From Treponema denticola (lineage in GTDB: Bacteria > Spirochaetota > Spirochaetia > Treponematales > Treponemataceae), in contig NZ_CP051302.1 in NCBI RefSeq assembly GCF_024181405.1, forward strand, positions 2,604,001 to 2,668,000: DNA of 64,000 nt, in the 5' to 3' direction. The notes under the pieces are model-generated. The model was not told the origin of the DNA and made no database searches. It saw nothing but the letters and a program-made list of their open reading frames with translations. Below are positions 8,808-16,179 of this stretch, one piece after another. Position numbers and translations under genes: made by a program. How positions within the stretch are numbered: the stretch's first letter is position 1; each line of letters opens with the position of its first letter.

Positions 8808-10142
8808 ATGTTTGAAAAATATGCTATTAAAATTCCTAATATTTTACTTCCAAACAATACAATAAATATGGAGACTTGGTCAGTAATCGCTTGCGATCAG
8901 TATACCCAAGACCATGATTATTGGAAGAAGGTGTCTTTAATTACAAAAGATCAAAAATCGACTTTAAATCTTATATTTCCCGAAATATATTTAAATAATT
9001 TTTCAGAAAAACAAAAACAAGAGTATATTTTAAAGATACATAAAGACATGTTAAATTACCTTGAAACAGGCATATTTAACTATATAAAAAACTCTATGAT
9101 ATATGTAGAACGTAAAACCGAATATAATCATTTGAGAAAAGGGCTTATAACATGTATTGATTTGGAAAATTATGATTGGAGAGCCTCTTCACGAACAATG
9201 ATACGTGCAACAGAGGAAACCATATTAGAACGTATTCCTGCAAGAGTAGATATAAGGAGGTCTGCACCGATTGAAACTCCGCATATTATGCTTCTACTGA
9301 ATGACCATAATAACCGTCTAATAGAAGGTATAGGCGATTATTTGTACAAAAATAAAATAGACCCTATTTATGATTTTAATTTGATGATGAATTCCGGTAA
9401 AATAACCGGTTGGACTGTTAATGAAGGAGCTTTATATTCACACATAGAAAAGGAACTTGAATGTATATATGATGAAAATAAAGACGAAAAAGGTATTTCT
9501 TTTATGTTTGCGGTAGGAGATGGTAATCATTCTCTTGCAACTGCGAAGGCTGTTTGGGACGAATATAAAAAGAAATTTGGAGGAATATCTTATGATGATA
9601 AGTCCATATCTGTTCCTGAAAATATAAAAAATCACCCACTAAGATATGCTCTTGTCGAGATAGTAAATTTATACGATAAAGACCTAATATTTGAGCCTAT
9701 ACATAGAGTCATTTTTGATGCTGATATTGATGAGCTGGTAAATTTCGTACAATCAAAATTAAGCGGCAGGATTATAAGATGTAATACTAAAAGAGAATTA
9801 ATTGATATGGTCAATTTATCAAAGAATTGTTTCGGCTTTATATCAAAAGATAATAATTTTATTTGTTTACAGTCCGATATTGAATGTCTTGCAGTTACTG
9901 CGATTCAACCTGTATTAGATGAATTTATTTCTTCTGCAAATAAAATAGATTACATCCACGGCTGTGAGGAGACATTTCAACTTGCAGAGCAAGAAAATGC
10001 TGTCTCAATATTATTGCCGCCAATATCAAAAGACAATGTTTTTTCAACCATCGCTAAATACGGCCCCTTACCTAGAAAAAGCTTTTCTATCGGGGAAGCT
10101 GATGAAAAAAGGTTTTATTTAGAATGTAGAAAGCTTTTCTAA
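8808..10142 (+). CDS. DUF1015 family protein (ParB/SerK-like motif)
   Basis: A 444-residue soluble protein of the DUF1015 family. Recognisable are the N-terminal WSVIACDQYTQDHDYW block (residues 24-39), the Arg-rich WRASSRTMIRATEETILERIPAR block (124-146) and GDGNHSLATAK at 237-247. The last resembles the DGHHR/xxAA motif of ParB/Srx-fold proteins, a fold that includes free-serine kinases (SerK). DUF1015 genes are often found with serine-metabolism genes. A small-molecule kinase role is therefore reasonable but inferred. It is noticeably more AT-rich than its flanks. It faces the nucleotidyltransferase-PLP fusion gene tail to tail with 30 nt between them. Its promoter appears leaderless. The biochemical activity is not established. 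Confidence 0.88.
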   Translation: MFEKYAIKIPNILLPNNTINMETWSVIACDQYTQDHDYWKKVSLITKDQKSTLNLIFPEIYLNNFSEKQKQEYILKIHKDMLNYLETGIFNYIKNSMIYVERKTEYNHLRKGLITCIDLENYDWRASSRTMIRATEETILERIPARVDIRRSAPIETPHIMLLLNDHNNRLIEGIGDYLYKNKIDPIYDFNLMMNSGKITGWTVNEGALYSHIEKELECIYDENKDEKGISFMFAVGDGNHSLATAKAVWDEYKKKFGGISYDDKSISVPENIKNHPLRYALVEIVNLYDKDLIFEPIHRVIFDADIDELVNFVQSKLSGRIIRCNTKRELIDMVNLSKNCFGFISKDNNFICLQSDIECLAVTAIQPVLDEFISSANKIDYIHGCEETFQLAEQENAVSILLPPISKDNVFSTIAKYGPLPRKSFSIGEADEKRFYLECRKLF

Positions 10143-10172
10143 ATAAAACCTCGAAGTAATTGCTGAGACAGA

Positions 10173-12011
10173 TTAAAAGTATTTTGATAAAATTTCTTTT
10201 AATGCAGTTATTAAGTAATTGTTATCTTTTTCGTCTCTTACTGCAAGTCTGATATAATTTCCGTTTTCAAAGCCTCTTTTAGATGAAAGGTCTTTGATAA
10301 AAATATTATATTTTTCAAGCAGCGATATAGCTAATTTTTCGGGAGATATAGCATTATCCAATTTACACAATACATAATTTGCCTGACTCGGAAAAACGGA
10401 AAAACATTTTAGTTTTGAAAGTTCTGAAATAAAACGTGTTCTTTCATCAGCTATAAGATCACAGGCTGTCTGATATGTTTTGCTGTATTTATCATAAATT
10501 TGTAGAAAATATTCTCCAAATGAGTTGATGTTCCAGATACTGTTTGTTTTTTTGATTTTATTGATATAGTCGGTGTCGGCATTCGCTAAAACGCCCAATC
10601 TTAATCCCGGAATACCATAACTTTTACTTATAGATTTTATAACAATCAAATTAGGATATTTATTTAAAATATTTTCGTCCATAAGGGAATATCTCTTTTC
10701 TTTTTCTGCAAAATCTATAAATGATTCATCAAAAACGAGAAGAATGTTTTTTCTTTTTAACTCATCACAAAGCCTTATAACATCGTTTTTTTCTAAAAAG
10801 TTACCAGTAGGATTATCAGGGTTAATCAAAATCACTGTTGTTATATTTTCTTTATTTACACAGCTAATTATATCGTCAACAGAGTAGCTAAAAGTATCGG
10901 GATCGGTATGTATAGGGACTATTTCTCCATTTACTAACCTTTCAGGATACTCATTAAAAGTAGGATAGGGAATTGCAATCTTACCTTTGATGTATTTAGA
11001 TATTGAAGAAATAAGCTCTGCAGCACCGTTTCCTACAACAATATGCTCAGGTAAAATATTAAATACTTTTGCAGCAAGTAAACTTTGCTGAAAAGCTCCG
11101 CTTGGATATTGTGTAAGCAAAGTCTGAAAACTGGATGTCATTTCATTTACAAGCTTTTGGGGCGGGAAATACGGATTTACAAGATAACAAAAGTCTTTTA
11201 GCTGCGGAAACCTCCAATAACCTCCATATCTATTTTGTAAACTATGTAGTTTGCCTACTCCGGTTTTAAACCGATCTTCTGCTATAGCTAAGTCTGCAGG
11301 ATCATCAATTTCATACCAATCCTCCCCCGAAACAACAAAACCTTTTAGTACAGAAGCCGATAAAAAGGATAAAACCTTCAGTACTTGTTCATAATACTCA
11401 TTTTTTCCAAAGGCTTTTTGATATGCTTCAAGAAATGGAATATAATATTCCTTACTGAATTCTTTTGAAAATTTATAAATATTAACTGTTTTAAAGTAAT
11501 GATTTATATCATTCCAATTAAATTGTGCCTTATCCAATATGTTTATTATATAGTTATCCTGATCAAGCACAGTGCATGTACCGTCCATCCATGCTTCAAA
11601 TGGAGATACGACGGCAATATTCTTATCATTATTCTCAATAATATCTTTTATGAGAGCCGGTTTAAAAATTAAATCACTTTCAAGAAGGATGGTATCATCC
11701 TTTGCCATTTCATTACAGGCAAGATATAACGAATAAATATTATTTGTTTTATCATATATAGGATTTTCTATATACTCAATTTTCATCCCGTTTAAATTAC
11801 TTTCATTAAATTTTGAAGAAATGAATTCTTTTAAAATATCGCCTTTATATCCTATAACAACTATCAGTTTATCAATTTTATTTGGAATCAAAGCCTCGAT
11901 AGTATATTCAATCAATGTTTTTCCGTTTACGGGAACCATGCACTTAGTTGCATCTTTTGTATAATTCCGAAGTCTTTTTCCCATTCCTGCTGCCAAAATA
12001 ATTGCCTGCAT
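10173..12011 (-). CDS. Fusion: LicC/PntC-like cytidylyltransferase + CobD/HisC-like PLP enzyme
   Basis: A 612-residue two-domain protein. Residues 1 to about 250 are a sugar-nucleotide-type nucleotidyltransferase. It shows LAAGMGKRL (6-14), the TKCMVPV and NIYSLYLA segments and ILLESDLIF, closest to LicC/PntC enzymes that make CDP-choline or CDP-aminoethylphosphonate. From about residue 290 onward is a fold-type I, class I/II PLP enzyme. It has NPDNPTGNF, VFDESFIDFA and SISKSYGIPGLRLG, with Lys 463 the PLP-binding residue. The IPGLRLG ending resembles CobD (threonine-phosphate decarboxylase) and HisC. A combined phosphoserine decarboxylation and CTP transfer, giving CDP-ethanolamine, would fit both halves; an aminotransferase is the alternative. 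It is AT-rich. GGAGGAG precedes the ATG by 5 nt, and a perfect consensus promoter lies about 50 nt upstream. Confidence 0.85.
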   Translation of the reverse strand: MQAIILAAGMGKRLRNYTKDATKCMVPVNGKTLIEYTIEALIPNKIDKLIVVIGYKGDILKEFISSKFNESNLNGMKIEYIENPIYDKTNNIYSLYLACNEMAKDDTILLESDLIFKPALIKDIIENNDKNIAVVSPFEAWMDGTCTVLDQDNYIINILDKAQFNWNDINHYFKTVNIYKFSKEFSKEYYIPFLEAYQKAFGKNEYYEQVLKVLSFLSASVLKGFVVSGEDWYEIDDPADLAIAEDRFKTGVGKLHSLQNRYGGYWRFPQLKDFCYLVNPYFPPQKLVNEMTSSFQTLLTQYPSGAFQQSLLAAKVFNILPEHIVVGNGAAELISSISKYIKGKIAIPYPTFNEYPERLVNGEIVPIHTDPDTFSYSVDDIISCVNKENITTVILINPDNPTGNFLEKNDVIRLCDELKRKNILLVFDESFIDFAEKEKRYSLMDENILNKYPNLIVIKSISKSYGIPGLRLGVLANADTDYINKIKKTNSIWNINSFGEYFLQIYDKYSKTYQTACDLIADERTRFISELSKLKCFSVFPSQANYVLCKLDNAISPEKLAISLLEKYNIFIKDLSSKRGFENGNYIRLAVRDEKDNNYLITALKEILSKYF

Positions 12012-12067
12012 TTTACTCCTCCAAAAATAAATTAAGTATGAATTTACTTGTTTTATGTCTAAAATTG

Positions 12068-12096
12068 ATTATAAGTGGCGGTATATATTTTGTCAA
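12068..12096 (-). promoter_or_regulatory. Perfect consensus sigma-70 promoter of the fusion gene
   Basis: On the minus strand TTGACA (12091-12096) and TATAAT (12068-12073) are both exact consensus hexamers separated by 17 nt. The predicted leader before the ATG at 12011 is about 50 nt. This is one of the strongest promoters in the window by sequence. Confidence 0.75.
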
Positions 12097-12196
12097 GTGA
12101 ATATTTATATCATATTTACAAGCCGGCTTTTATGTAACTTTTTGTATTTTAATCTGTATTTTAAGGTAAATGGTAAATTGAAATAAAGGCTTTTTC

Positions 12197-12223
12197 TAAA
12201 GCCCTTATTTTAAATACCGATAA
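12197..12223 (+). promoter_or_regulatory. Sigma-28 (FliA) type promoter of fliS-flgN
   Basis: TAAA (12197-12200), a 15-nt spacer and ACCGATAA (12216-12223) match the flagellar sigma-28 consensus TAAA-N15-GCCGATAA at 11 of 12 positions. It sits directly upstream of a flagellar chaperone operon, about 38 nt before the ATG. It overlaps one arm of an AT-rich inverted repeat (AAATAAxGGC/GCCxTTATTT, about 12181-12211). Confidence 0.7.
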
Positions 12224-12260
12224 ATTTAGGAGATACCTATTTTTATTTTTGGAGGGGGGT

Positions 12261-12701
12261 ATGAGTTATAATAGTCAGGCTGCAGCAGCTTATAAAGAAA
12301 CAAGTGTTAAAACGGCAAGTCCGGGTTCTCTTATTCTTATGCTTTATACTGAGGGGATAAAAGAAATAAATCTGGCAATTTCAAAGATGCGTGTGCCTAA
12401 GATTCCTGCAAAGGATATAGAAGCCATCAATAATCACATAATTAAGGCTCAAGAGATTATAACGGAGCTTATGGCAGCCTTAGATATGGATATAGGCGGA
12501 GAAATAGCTGCAAATCTTCTTTCAATTTATTCATATTTTAATCAACAGCTTTTAACTGCAAATCTAAAAAAAGACTATAAACCCTTGTTGGATGTAAGCT
12601 CTATGATGCAGGAATTATACGAAGTATGGAAGCAAATTCTTGAATCTCAGCCTGTACCTCAAAGGTCTGAGGTTTCCGTAGGTGTAAACATAGCCGGATA
12701 A
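12261..12701 (+). CDS. fliS: Flagellar export chaperone FliS
   Basis: A 146-residue helical protein of FliS size and pattern. It begins MSYNSQAAAAYKETSVKTAS, typical of FliS (YxxxxVxTASPxxLxxMLYxG), followed by GSLILMLYTEGIKEINLAI and further amphipathic helices. FliS binds the C-terminus of unpolymerised flagellin in the cytoplasm and delivers it to the export apparatus. I start it at the ATG at 12261. A GGAGGGGGG ribosome binding site sits immediately before it, so the TTG at 12249 would include the site. It is followed after 10 nt by a FlgN-like gene. The sigma-28-like promoter suggests late flagellar-gene timing. Confidence 0.93.
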   Translation: MSYNSQAAAAYKETSVKTASPGSLILMLYTEGIKEINLAISKMRVPKIPAKDIEAINNHIIKAQEIITELMAALDMDIGGEIAANLLSIYSYFNQQLLTANLKKDYKPLLDVSSMMQELYEVWKQILESQPVPQRSEVSVGVNIAG

Positions 12702-12711
12702 GGAGATTCTT

Positions 12712-13185
12712 ATGAAGCAAGTATTAAGCCGACAAGAAATCGATCAGAGGGTGGCTGTTCTCAAGAGGTTTAAAGCCCTTTTACAAGAACAAAGAAAAAA
12801 ATTCAGTGACTATCTTGTTGTTCTTGAAACGCAGGAACGCAGTATTCATGAGGAAAATATAGATGCTCTTGTGCATCACACGGAGTTGGAGCAGTCTATA
12901 ATAGGGGATATTTTTACAATTCAAAAGGTAATAGACCCGATAGAAGAAATGTACCGTTTAGGTATGCCCGATAAGGACGATACCGAGGTTGTAAGGCTTA
13001 AATCCGATCTTAACAAACTTCAATCCCAAGTAATTGATCAAAACCAAAAAAATAGAGAGCTTTTGCAGTCCAGAATGGCCGATTTACGCCAAGAGATGAT
13101 ATCTATAAAGCCGGACTATCGATACTCCAAACAAGCTCTTTCAAAGCAAGAAGTTTCTGCAAGTTTGGTGGATATCAGCATTTAA
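12712..13185 (+). CDS. FlgN-like flagellar chaperone
   Basis: A 157-residue, highly charged and almost wholly helical protein. Long heptad-like stretches (KRFKALLQEQRKKF, KLQSQVIDQNQKNRELLQSRM) make coiled coil likely. Size, character and position directly after fliS fit FlgN, the chaperone of the hook-filament junction proteins FlgK and FlgL. Sequence conservation in this family is weak, so the call rests largely on context. It has its own ribosome binding site (AAGGAGATTCTT before ATG). Its stop overlaps the convergent lipoprotein gene by 4 nt. Confidence 0.65.
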   Translation: MKQVLSRQEIDQRVAVLKRFKALLQEQRKKFSDYLVVLETQERSIHEENIDALVHHTELEQSIIGDIFTIQKVIDPIEEMYRLGMPDKDDTEVVRLKSDLNKLQSQVIDQNQKNRELLQSRMADLRQEMISIKPDYRYSKQALSKQEVSASLVDISI

Positions 13186-14096
13186 TTCTTAGCTTTTAAA
13201 TATTCAATATCTTCTTTTATTGTTTTAGCTCTAAAGGAATTAGGAGCTTTTTTTAAGGCTTCTTCAAGATATCCCAGTATCGTTTTTATTGGAGCATTCG
13301 GCAGTCGGGAATAAAATGAAGCTATATTGCACAAGGTAAGCTGCTCTTCTTCGGGGCTTAAAAAACCCGTTTCTAAAATCTTTTTTAATTCTGCTATTAT
13401 TTCCGTATATTTTTGCTGTTTAAATAAGGGTTCTATGTTTAGGCTGGTTCTGGCAAGTATAAATGAGCCTACTAAGCCACTTTCGTTTAAAGGATCACTG
13501 TTTATTCCATCATCAAAAAACTGCCTATATTTTTCGGAATCGACAAGATAAATTTTTTCAAAAAATGAATTTATAGCTTTTATTTTTTCGGGGCCGTTTA
13601 CCTCATTGATGTTTTTTCGTAAATTTTCTACGGTTAGCCTCTTTTCCTTTAGTTTATTCAAATGGTCTAAAAATGAAGAGGAATTATTAACTTGTTCAGG
13701 AATCAGATCCGAATGGTAAACGTCTCCATGTTCATTCATCAAGCAAAGATAGGGTACTTGAGTAATATTATAATCGGAAAAAAGAATATAGTTTTTTTCC
13801 AATTGGACCGAATCAGCCGAGCCGGCTTCTTTTACTATATCTATATTATAAAAAATAAAATCCTTATTTATCTTTGAAAATAAGCTGTCCGTAAAAACAT
13901 TTTCCAATAAGTTTTTACTTTGCGGATCCGTATCGGAGGCGCTAAAAAACATGAGGCCTTGCTTTTTTGATAAGGCTATGTCCTTTTCGATAGTTGAACC
14001 GTCTGTTTTCCAATTCTTTTGTATGCTTGAACAGCTTGTAAGAAACAGAATAAAAAAGGCAAACATACAGATTTTCATAAGATTTATAAATTTCAT
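13182..14096 (-). CDS. Lipoprotein with thioredoxin-like and helical repeat parts
   Basis: A 304-residue protein with a lipoprotein signal peptide ending in FLTSCSSI (Cys about residue 22). Residues 40-160 resemble a thioredoxin fold: GLMFFSASDTDPQSKNLL, then KDFIFYNIDIV and ITQVPYLCLMNEHGDV with the cis-Pro-like VPY. The CxxC redox pair is replaced (SASDTDP), so it is unlikely to be an oxidoreductase. The C-terminal half is helical and TPR-like, including the pair EIIAELKKILETGF and TILGYLEEALKKAPNSFRAKT. It is probably a periplasm-facing binding or scaffold protein. GGAG precedes the ATG. Function unknown. Confidence 0.75.
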   Translation of the reverse strand: MKFINLMKICMFAFFILFLTSCSSIQKNWKTDGSTIEKDIALSKKQGLMFFSASDTDPQSKNLLENVFTDSLFSKINKDFIFYNIDIVKEAGSADSVQLEKNYILFSDYNITQVPYLCLMNEHGDVYHSDLIPEQVNNSSSFLDHLNKLKEKRLTVENLRKNINEVNGPEKIKAINSFFEKIYLVDSEKYRQFFDDGINSDPLNESGLVGSFILARTSLNIEPLFKQQKYTEIIAELKKILETGFLSPEEEQLTLCNIASFYSRLPNAPIKTILGYLEEALKKAPNSFRAKTIKEDIEYLKAKN

Positions 14097-14118
14097 ATTA
14101 ACTCCAACAAAACAAATT

Positions 14119-15000
14119 CTATTTTAGCATTCTAAACAAACTTAGAATAAAAGGCAAGGCCGTTTTTACCGAAATGTAGAGTAAAAAGCCGTAAGCTCCG
14201 ATTTGGAGGATAGAACCTATCAGGGCTATAATCCTTTCTTTTCCCTTTAATTTGTAGAAAAGCCCCGTTCTTCCGGCCCAAGCCAAATATCCAGAAGCTA
14301 TTATCGGAATACTCATGCCTACGGACATAGCTATTACTGCAAAGATCCCTAAGGCTAAGAGATTTAGGCTTACGGCCAAGACCAAAACAAGCATTGCTGC
14401 AGGGCAAGGATAAATACCGCTTAATAAGATTGCTCCAAGTTTAAGTTTTTTATGGTTTGAATCCTTTTTTGTATTTATATCCTTTACCGCATCGATTATT
14501 CCGTAAAGGGATAAAATTATTAAGATTAAAAAGGATGCCCCCTCCATGTATATCATTGCATCGTTTGAGCGTGAGAGGATTGCCCCTGAAAGGCCCTTGA
14601 AAATCATCATCAGGACTATGGCTGCTCCTCCATGCATTCCTGCCAGAGCAAGGCCTGTAAAAAGAGGTTCTAAGCGTTTTGATTCTTTTGTAAGGTAAAA
14701 TGAGAAGATAATGGTTTTACGGTGTCCCGGACCTGCCGCATGTACCAAGCCGTATAAAAATGAAAGGGCCAGAATGGACAATAAAACAGCAAAATTTTTA
14801 TTTTCTTTCCAAGCGTTTATATAGTCTCCCAGCTTTTGGTTTAAAATACGCTGCCCCTTTAAAATATTTTCTGAAGGCTGTCCCTGATATACGGGTGTAG
14901 GTGAATTTTTTTTCCCCGTAAAGGGATTTGCAGACAGCTTTGCAGATAGCAAGGCGAGATTAAGAATAAAAAGAATGACAAAAATACCTTTTTTTTTCAT
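14119..15000 (-). CDS. NicO-family nickel/cobalt transporter
   Basis: A 293-residue inner-membrane protein with an N-terminal signal-like segment, a periplasmic loop of about 50 residues and six or so hydrophobic helices. The signature LVHAAGPGHRKTIIF matches the HAxxPGHxKT motif of the NicO/RcnA family. GMHGGAAIVL and GIYPCPAAMLVLV are the other conserved membrane motifs. Such proteins move Ni2+ or Co2+, often as importers when paired with a DUF1007 protein. Here a DUF1007 gene lies 7 nt upstream on the same strand. A metal-dependent repressor gene is divergent from them, so metal control is likely. The transport direction cannot be read from sequence. Confidence 0.88.
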   Translation of the reverse strand: MKKKGIFVILFILNLALLSAKLSANPFTGKKNSPTPVYQGQPSENILKGQRILNQKLGDYINAWKENKNFAVLLSILALSFLYGLVHAAGPGHRKTIIFSFYLTKESKRLEPLFTGLALAGMHGGAAIVLMMIFKGLSGAILSRSNDAMIYMEGASFLILIILSLYGIIDAVKDINTKKDSNHKKLKLGAILLSGIYPCPAAMLVLVLAVSLNLLALGIFAVIAMSVGMSIPIIASGYLAWAGRTGLFYKLKGKERIIALIGSILQIGAYGFLLYISVKTALPFILSLFRMLK

Positions 15001-15007
15001 AAGTGTT

Positions 15008-15679
15008 TTAAAACCTGATTCTTACCTCTTTTGGATAATAGGTATTAAGGCCGGGTGCCCACTTATAATATATTCTATTATCATCCATCGCTCCCAGAGG
15101 GTCATAGTAAACGGGATAGTTTTTATTTTCAATAATGGAGTATGAGGGGCTTATTAGGCTCTTGTCATATATGAATTTTACGGCCGTATTTTCAGGATAG
15201 GTAATATCGCAAAAGAAAGTATAATCGTAACAGGCTAAAAAAATTTCCTGCCCCTTAAACCCGCTTAAATCTATAAAAAAGCGGTAACTTACAATCCCCT
15301 TATTTTGCCAAACGGAAAAGGAAGCCTTTTCAATATGTTCGGGACTTGTACGCTTTTCACCCTGTCTTATAAATGTAAAATAGTAGTAATTTTCAGTATA
15401 ACTAAAAGCATTTTCGTATACATCAGCTGTTTCCGCTGCACTAAATACACCATCTCCGTTTAAGTCATAACCGCTTATAATATCCGCACTAAAAAATCTA
15501 TCAAAGGTCCATGTAACATAGGCTCCTTTTAAGGTTTTTCCTGCAAAAATGACCTCAAGAGAGCTGGTAAACCACATATGAGGGTGAGAAAAGGATTGAA
15601 AATTTATCAAAACTAAAAAGATAAATAGCAGTATATTTTTTTTTGATCTCAACATATTTCTATCTTGCCGCCGGAACAT
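15008..15679 (-). CDS. DUF1007 exported metal-binding partner of NicO
   Basis: A 223-residue protein of the DUF1007 family. It has a signal peptide followed directly by SHPHMWF, the family hallmark, which would place His-x-His at the mature N-terminus as a metal ligand. The segment YDLNGDGVFSAAETADVY in the middle looks like an EF-hand-type calcium loop. It is probably a periplasmic protein feeding Ni/Co to the NicO transporter encoded next. Two starts are possible: ATG at 15679 and ATG at 15655. The second gives a more ordinary signal peptide (MLRSKKNILLFIFLVLI). No strong ribosome binding site decides between them. Confidence 0.85.
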   Translation of the reverse strand: MFRRQDRNMLRSKKNILLFIFLVLINFQSFSHPHMWFTSSLEVIFAGKTLKGAYVTWTFDRFFSADIISGYDLNGDGVFSAAETADVYENAFSYTENYYYFTFIRQGEKRTSPEHIEKASFSVWQNKGIVSYRFFIDLSGFKGQEIFLACYDYTFFCDITYPENTAVKFIYDKSLISPSYSIIENKNYPVYYDPLGAMDDNRIYYKWAPGLNTYYPKEVRIRF

Positions 15680-15710
15680 AAAGTTAGAACAAATATTCTT
15701 TTGATATGAT

Positions 15711-15731
15711 ACAAAAAAGTTCTTGTTTTGT
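15711..15731. promoter_or_regulatory. Candidate operator for the metal-dependent regulator
   Basis: An inverted repeat, ACAAAA-N9-TTTTGT, spans the intergenic gap and overlaps the -35 box of the regulator gene. It also lies 32-52 bp upstream of the DUF1007 start. Position and dyad symmetry fit autoregulation or control of the divergent operon, but the half sites are simple A-runs and could be chance. Confidence 0.35.
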
Positions 15732-15751
15732 CAAAGGAAATAGTGTATAAT
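15723..15751 (+). promoter_or_regulatory. Sigma-70 promoter of the DtxR/MntR-type gene, predicted leaderless
   Basis: TTGTTT (15723-15728), 17 nt spacer, TATAAT (15746-15751, exact consensus). The ATG is 7 nt after the -10 box and no Shine-Dalgarno sequence is present, predicting transcription start at the start codon. Confidence 0.65.
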
Positions 15752-15758
15752 ATGAAGT

Positions 15759-16178
15759 ATGAATAAACGAATACATGTAACAGGAACTATTACTTCCTCA
15801 AAAGAAGATTATCTCGAGCGGATTTATGACTTATCTTTGGTTGACGAACAGGTAAGATCGATTGATGTTGCAAGGGCATTGAATGTTTCTCGGGCAAGTG
15901 TTAATAAATCGCTTGGAGGACTAAAAGAGGACGGATATATTGAACAAGAACCTTACGGAACAATCACTTTAACAAAAAAAGGCAGAGCGGTTGCAAAAGA
16001 TGTCCGTACCAGACACAATGCGCTTAGAACTTTCTTAACTCAAGTTCTTAAAGTAGATTACGAAATTGCGGATGTTGATGCCTGTGAAATGGAACATGCA
16101 ATAAGCAAGCATACCGCAGATAAGCTTTATGCCTATTTAAAAAAACTTGGTATAACTGAAGAAGACTCCGACAAATAG
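15759..16178 (+). CDS. DtxR/MntR-family metal-dependent transcriptional regulator
   Basis: A 139-residue repressor without the C-terminal SH3-like domain, so of MntR length. An N-terminal winged helix (residues 12-75, with VSRASVNKSLGGLKEDGYI as recognition helix) is followed by a dimerisation and metal domain. Aligning by eye, the metal ligands are Asp17, Glu20, His86, Cys109, Glu112 and His113. Asp17/Glu20 follow MntR, while Cys109 follows DtxR/IdeR, so the site is mixed. It should bind operator DNA when loaded with Mn2+, Fe2+ or another divalent ion. The gene is divergent from the DUF1007-NicO operon, which it may control. The T. pallidum TroR is a related, longer protein. Confidence 0.9.
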   Translation: MNKRIHVTGTITSSKEDYLERIYDLSLVDEQVRSIDVARALNVSRASVNKSLGGLKEDGYIEQEPYGTITLTKKGRAVAKDVRTRHNALRTFLTQVLKVDYEIADVDACEMEHAISKHTADKLYAYLKKLGITEEDSDK

Positions 16179-16179
16179 T

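Noticed and set aside
10173..12011. Identity with the PntC-aminoethylphosphonate transaminase fusion known from T. denticola
   Set aside because: As I recall, that protein has a class V (PhnW-like) partner and lies with phosphonate genes. Here the PLP domain has class I motifs and no PEP mutase or phosphonopyruvate decarboxylase gene is near.
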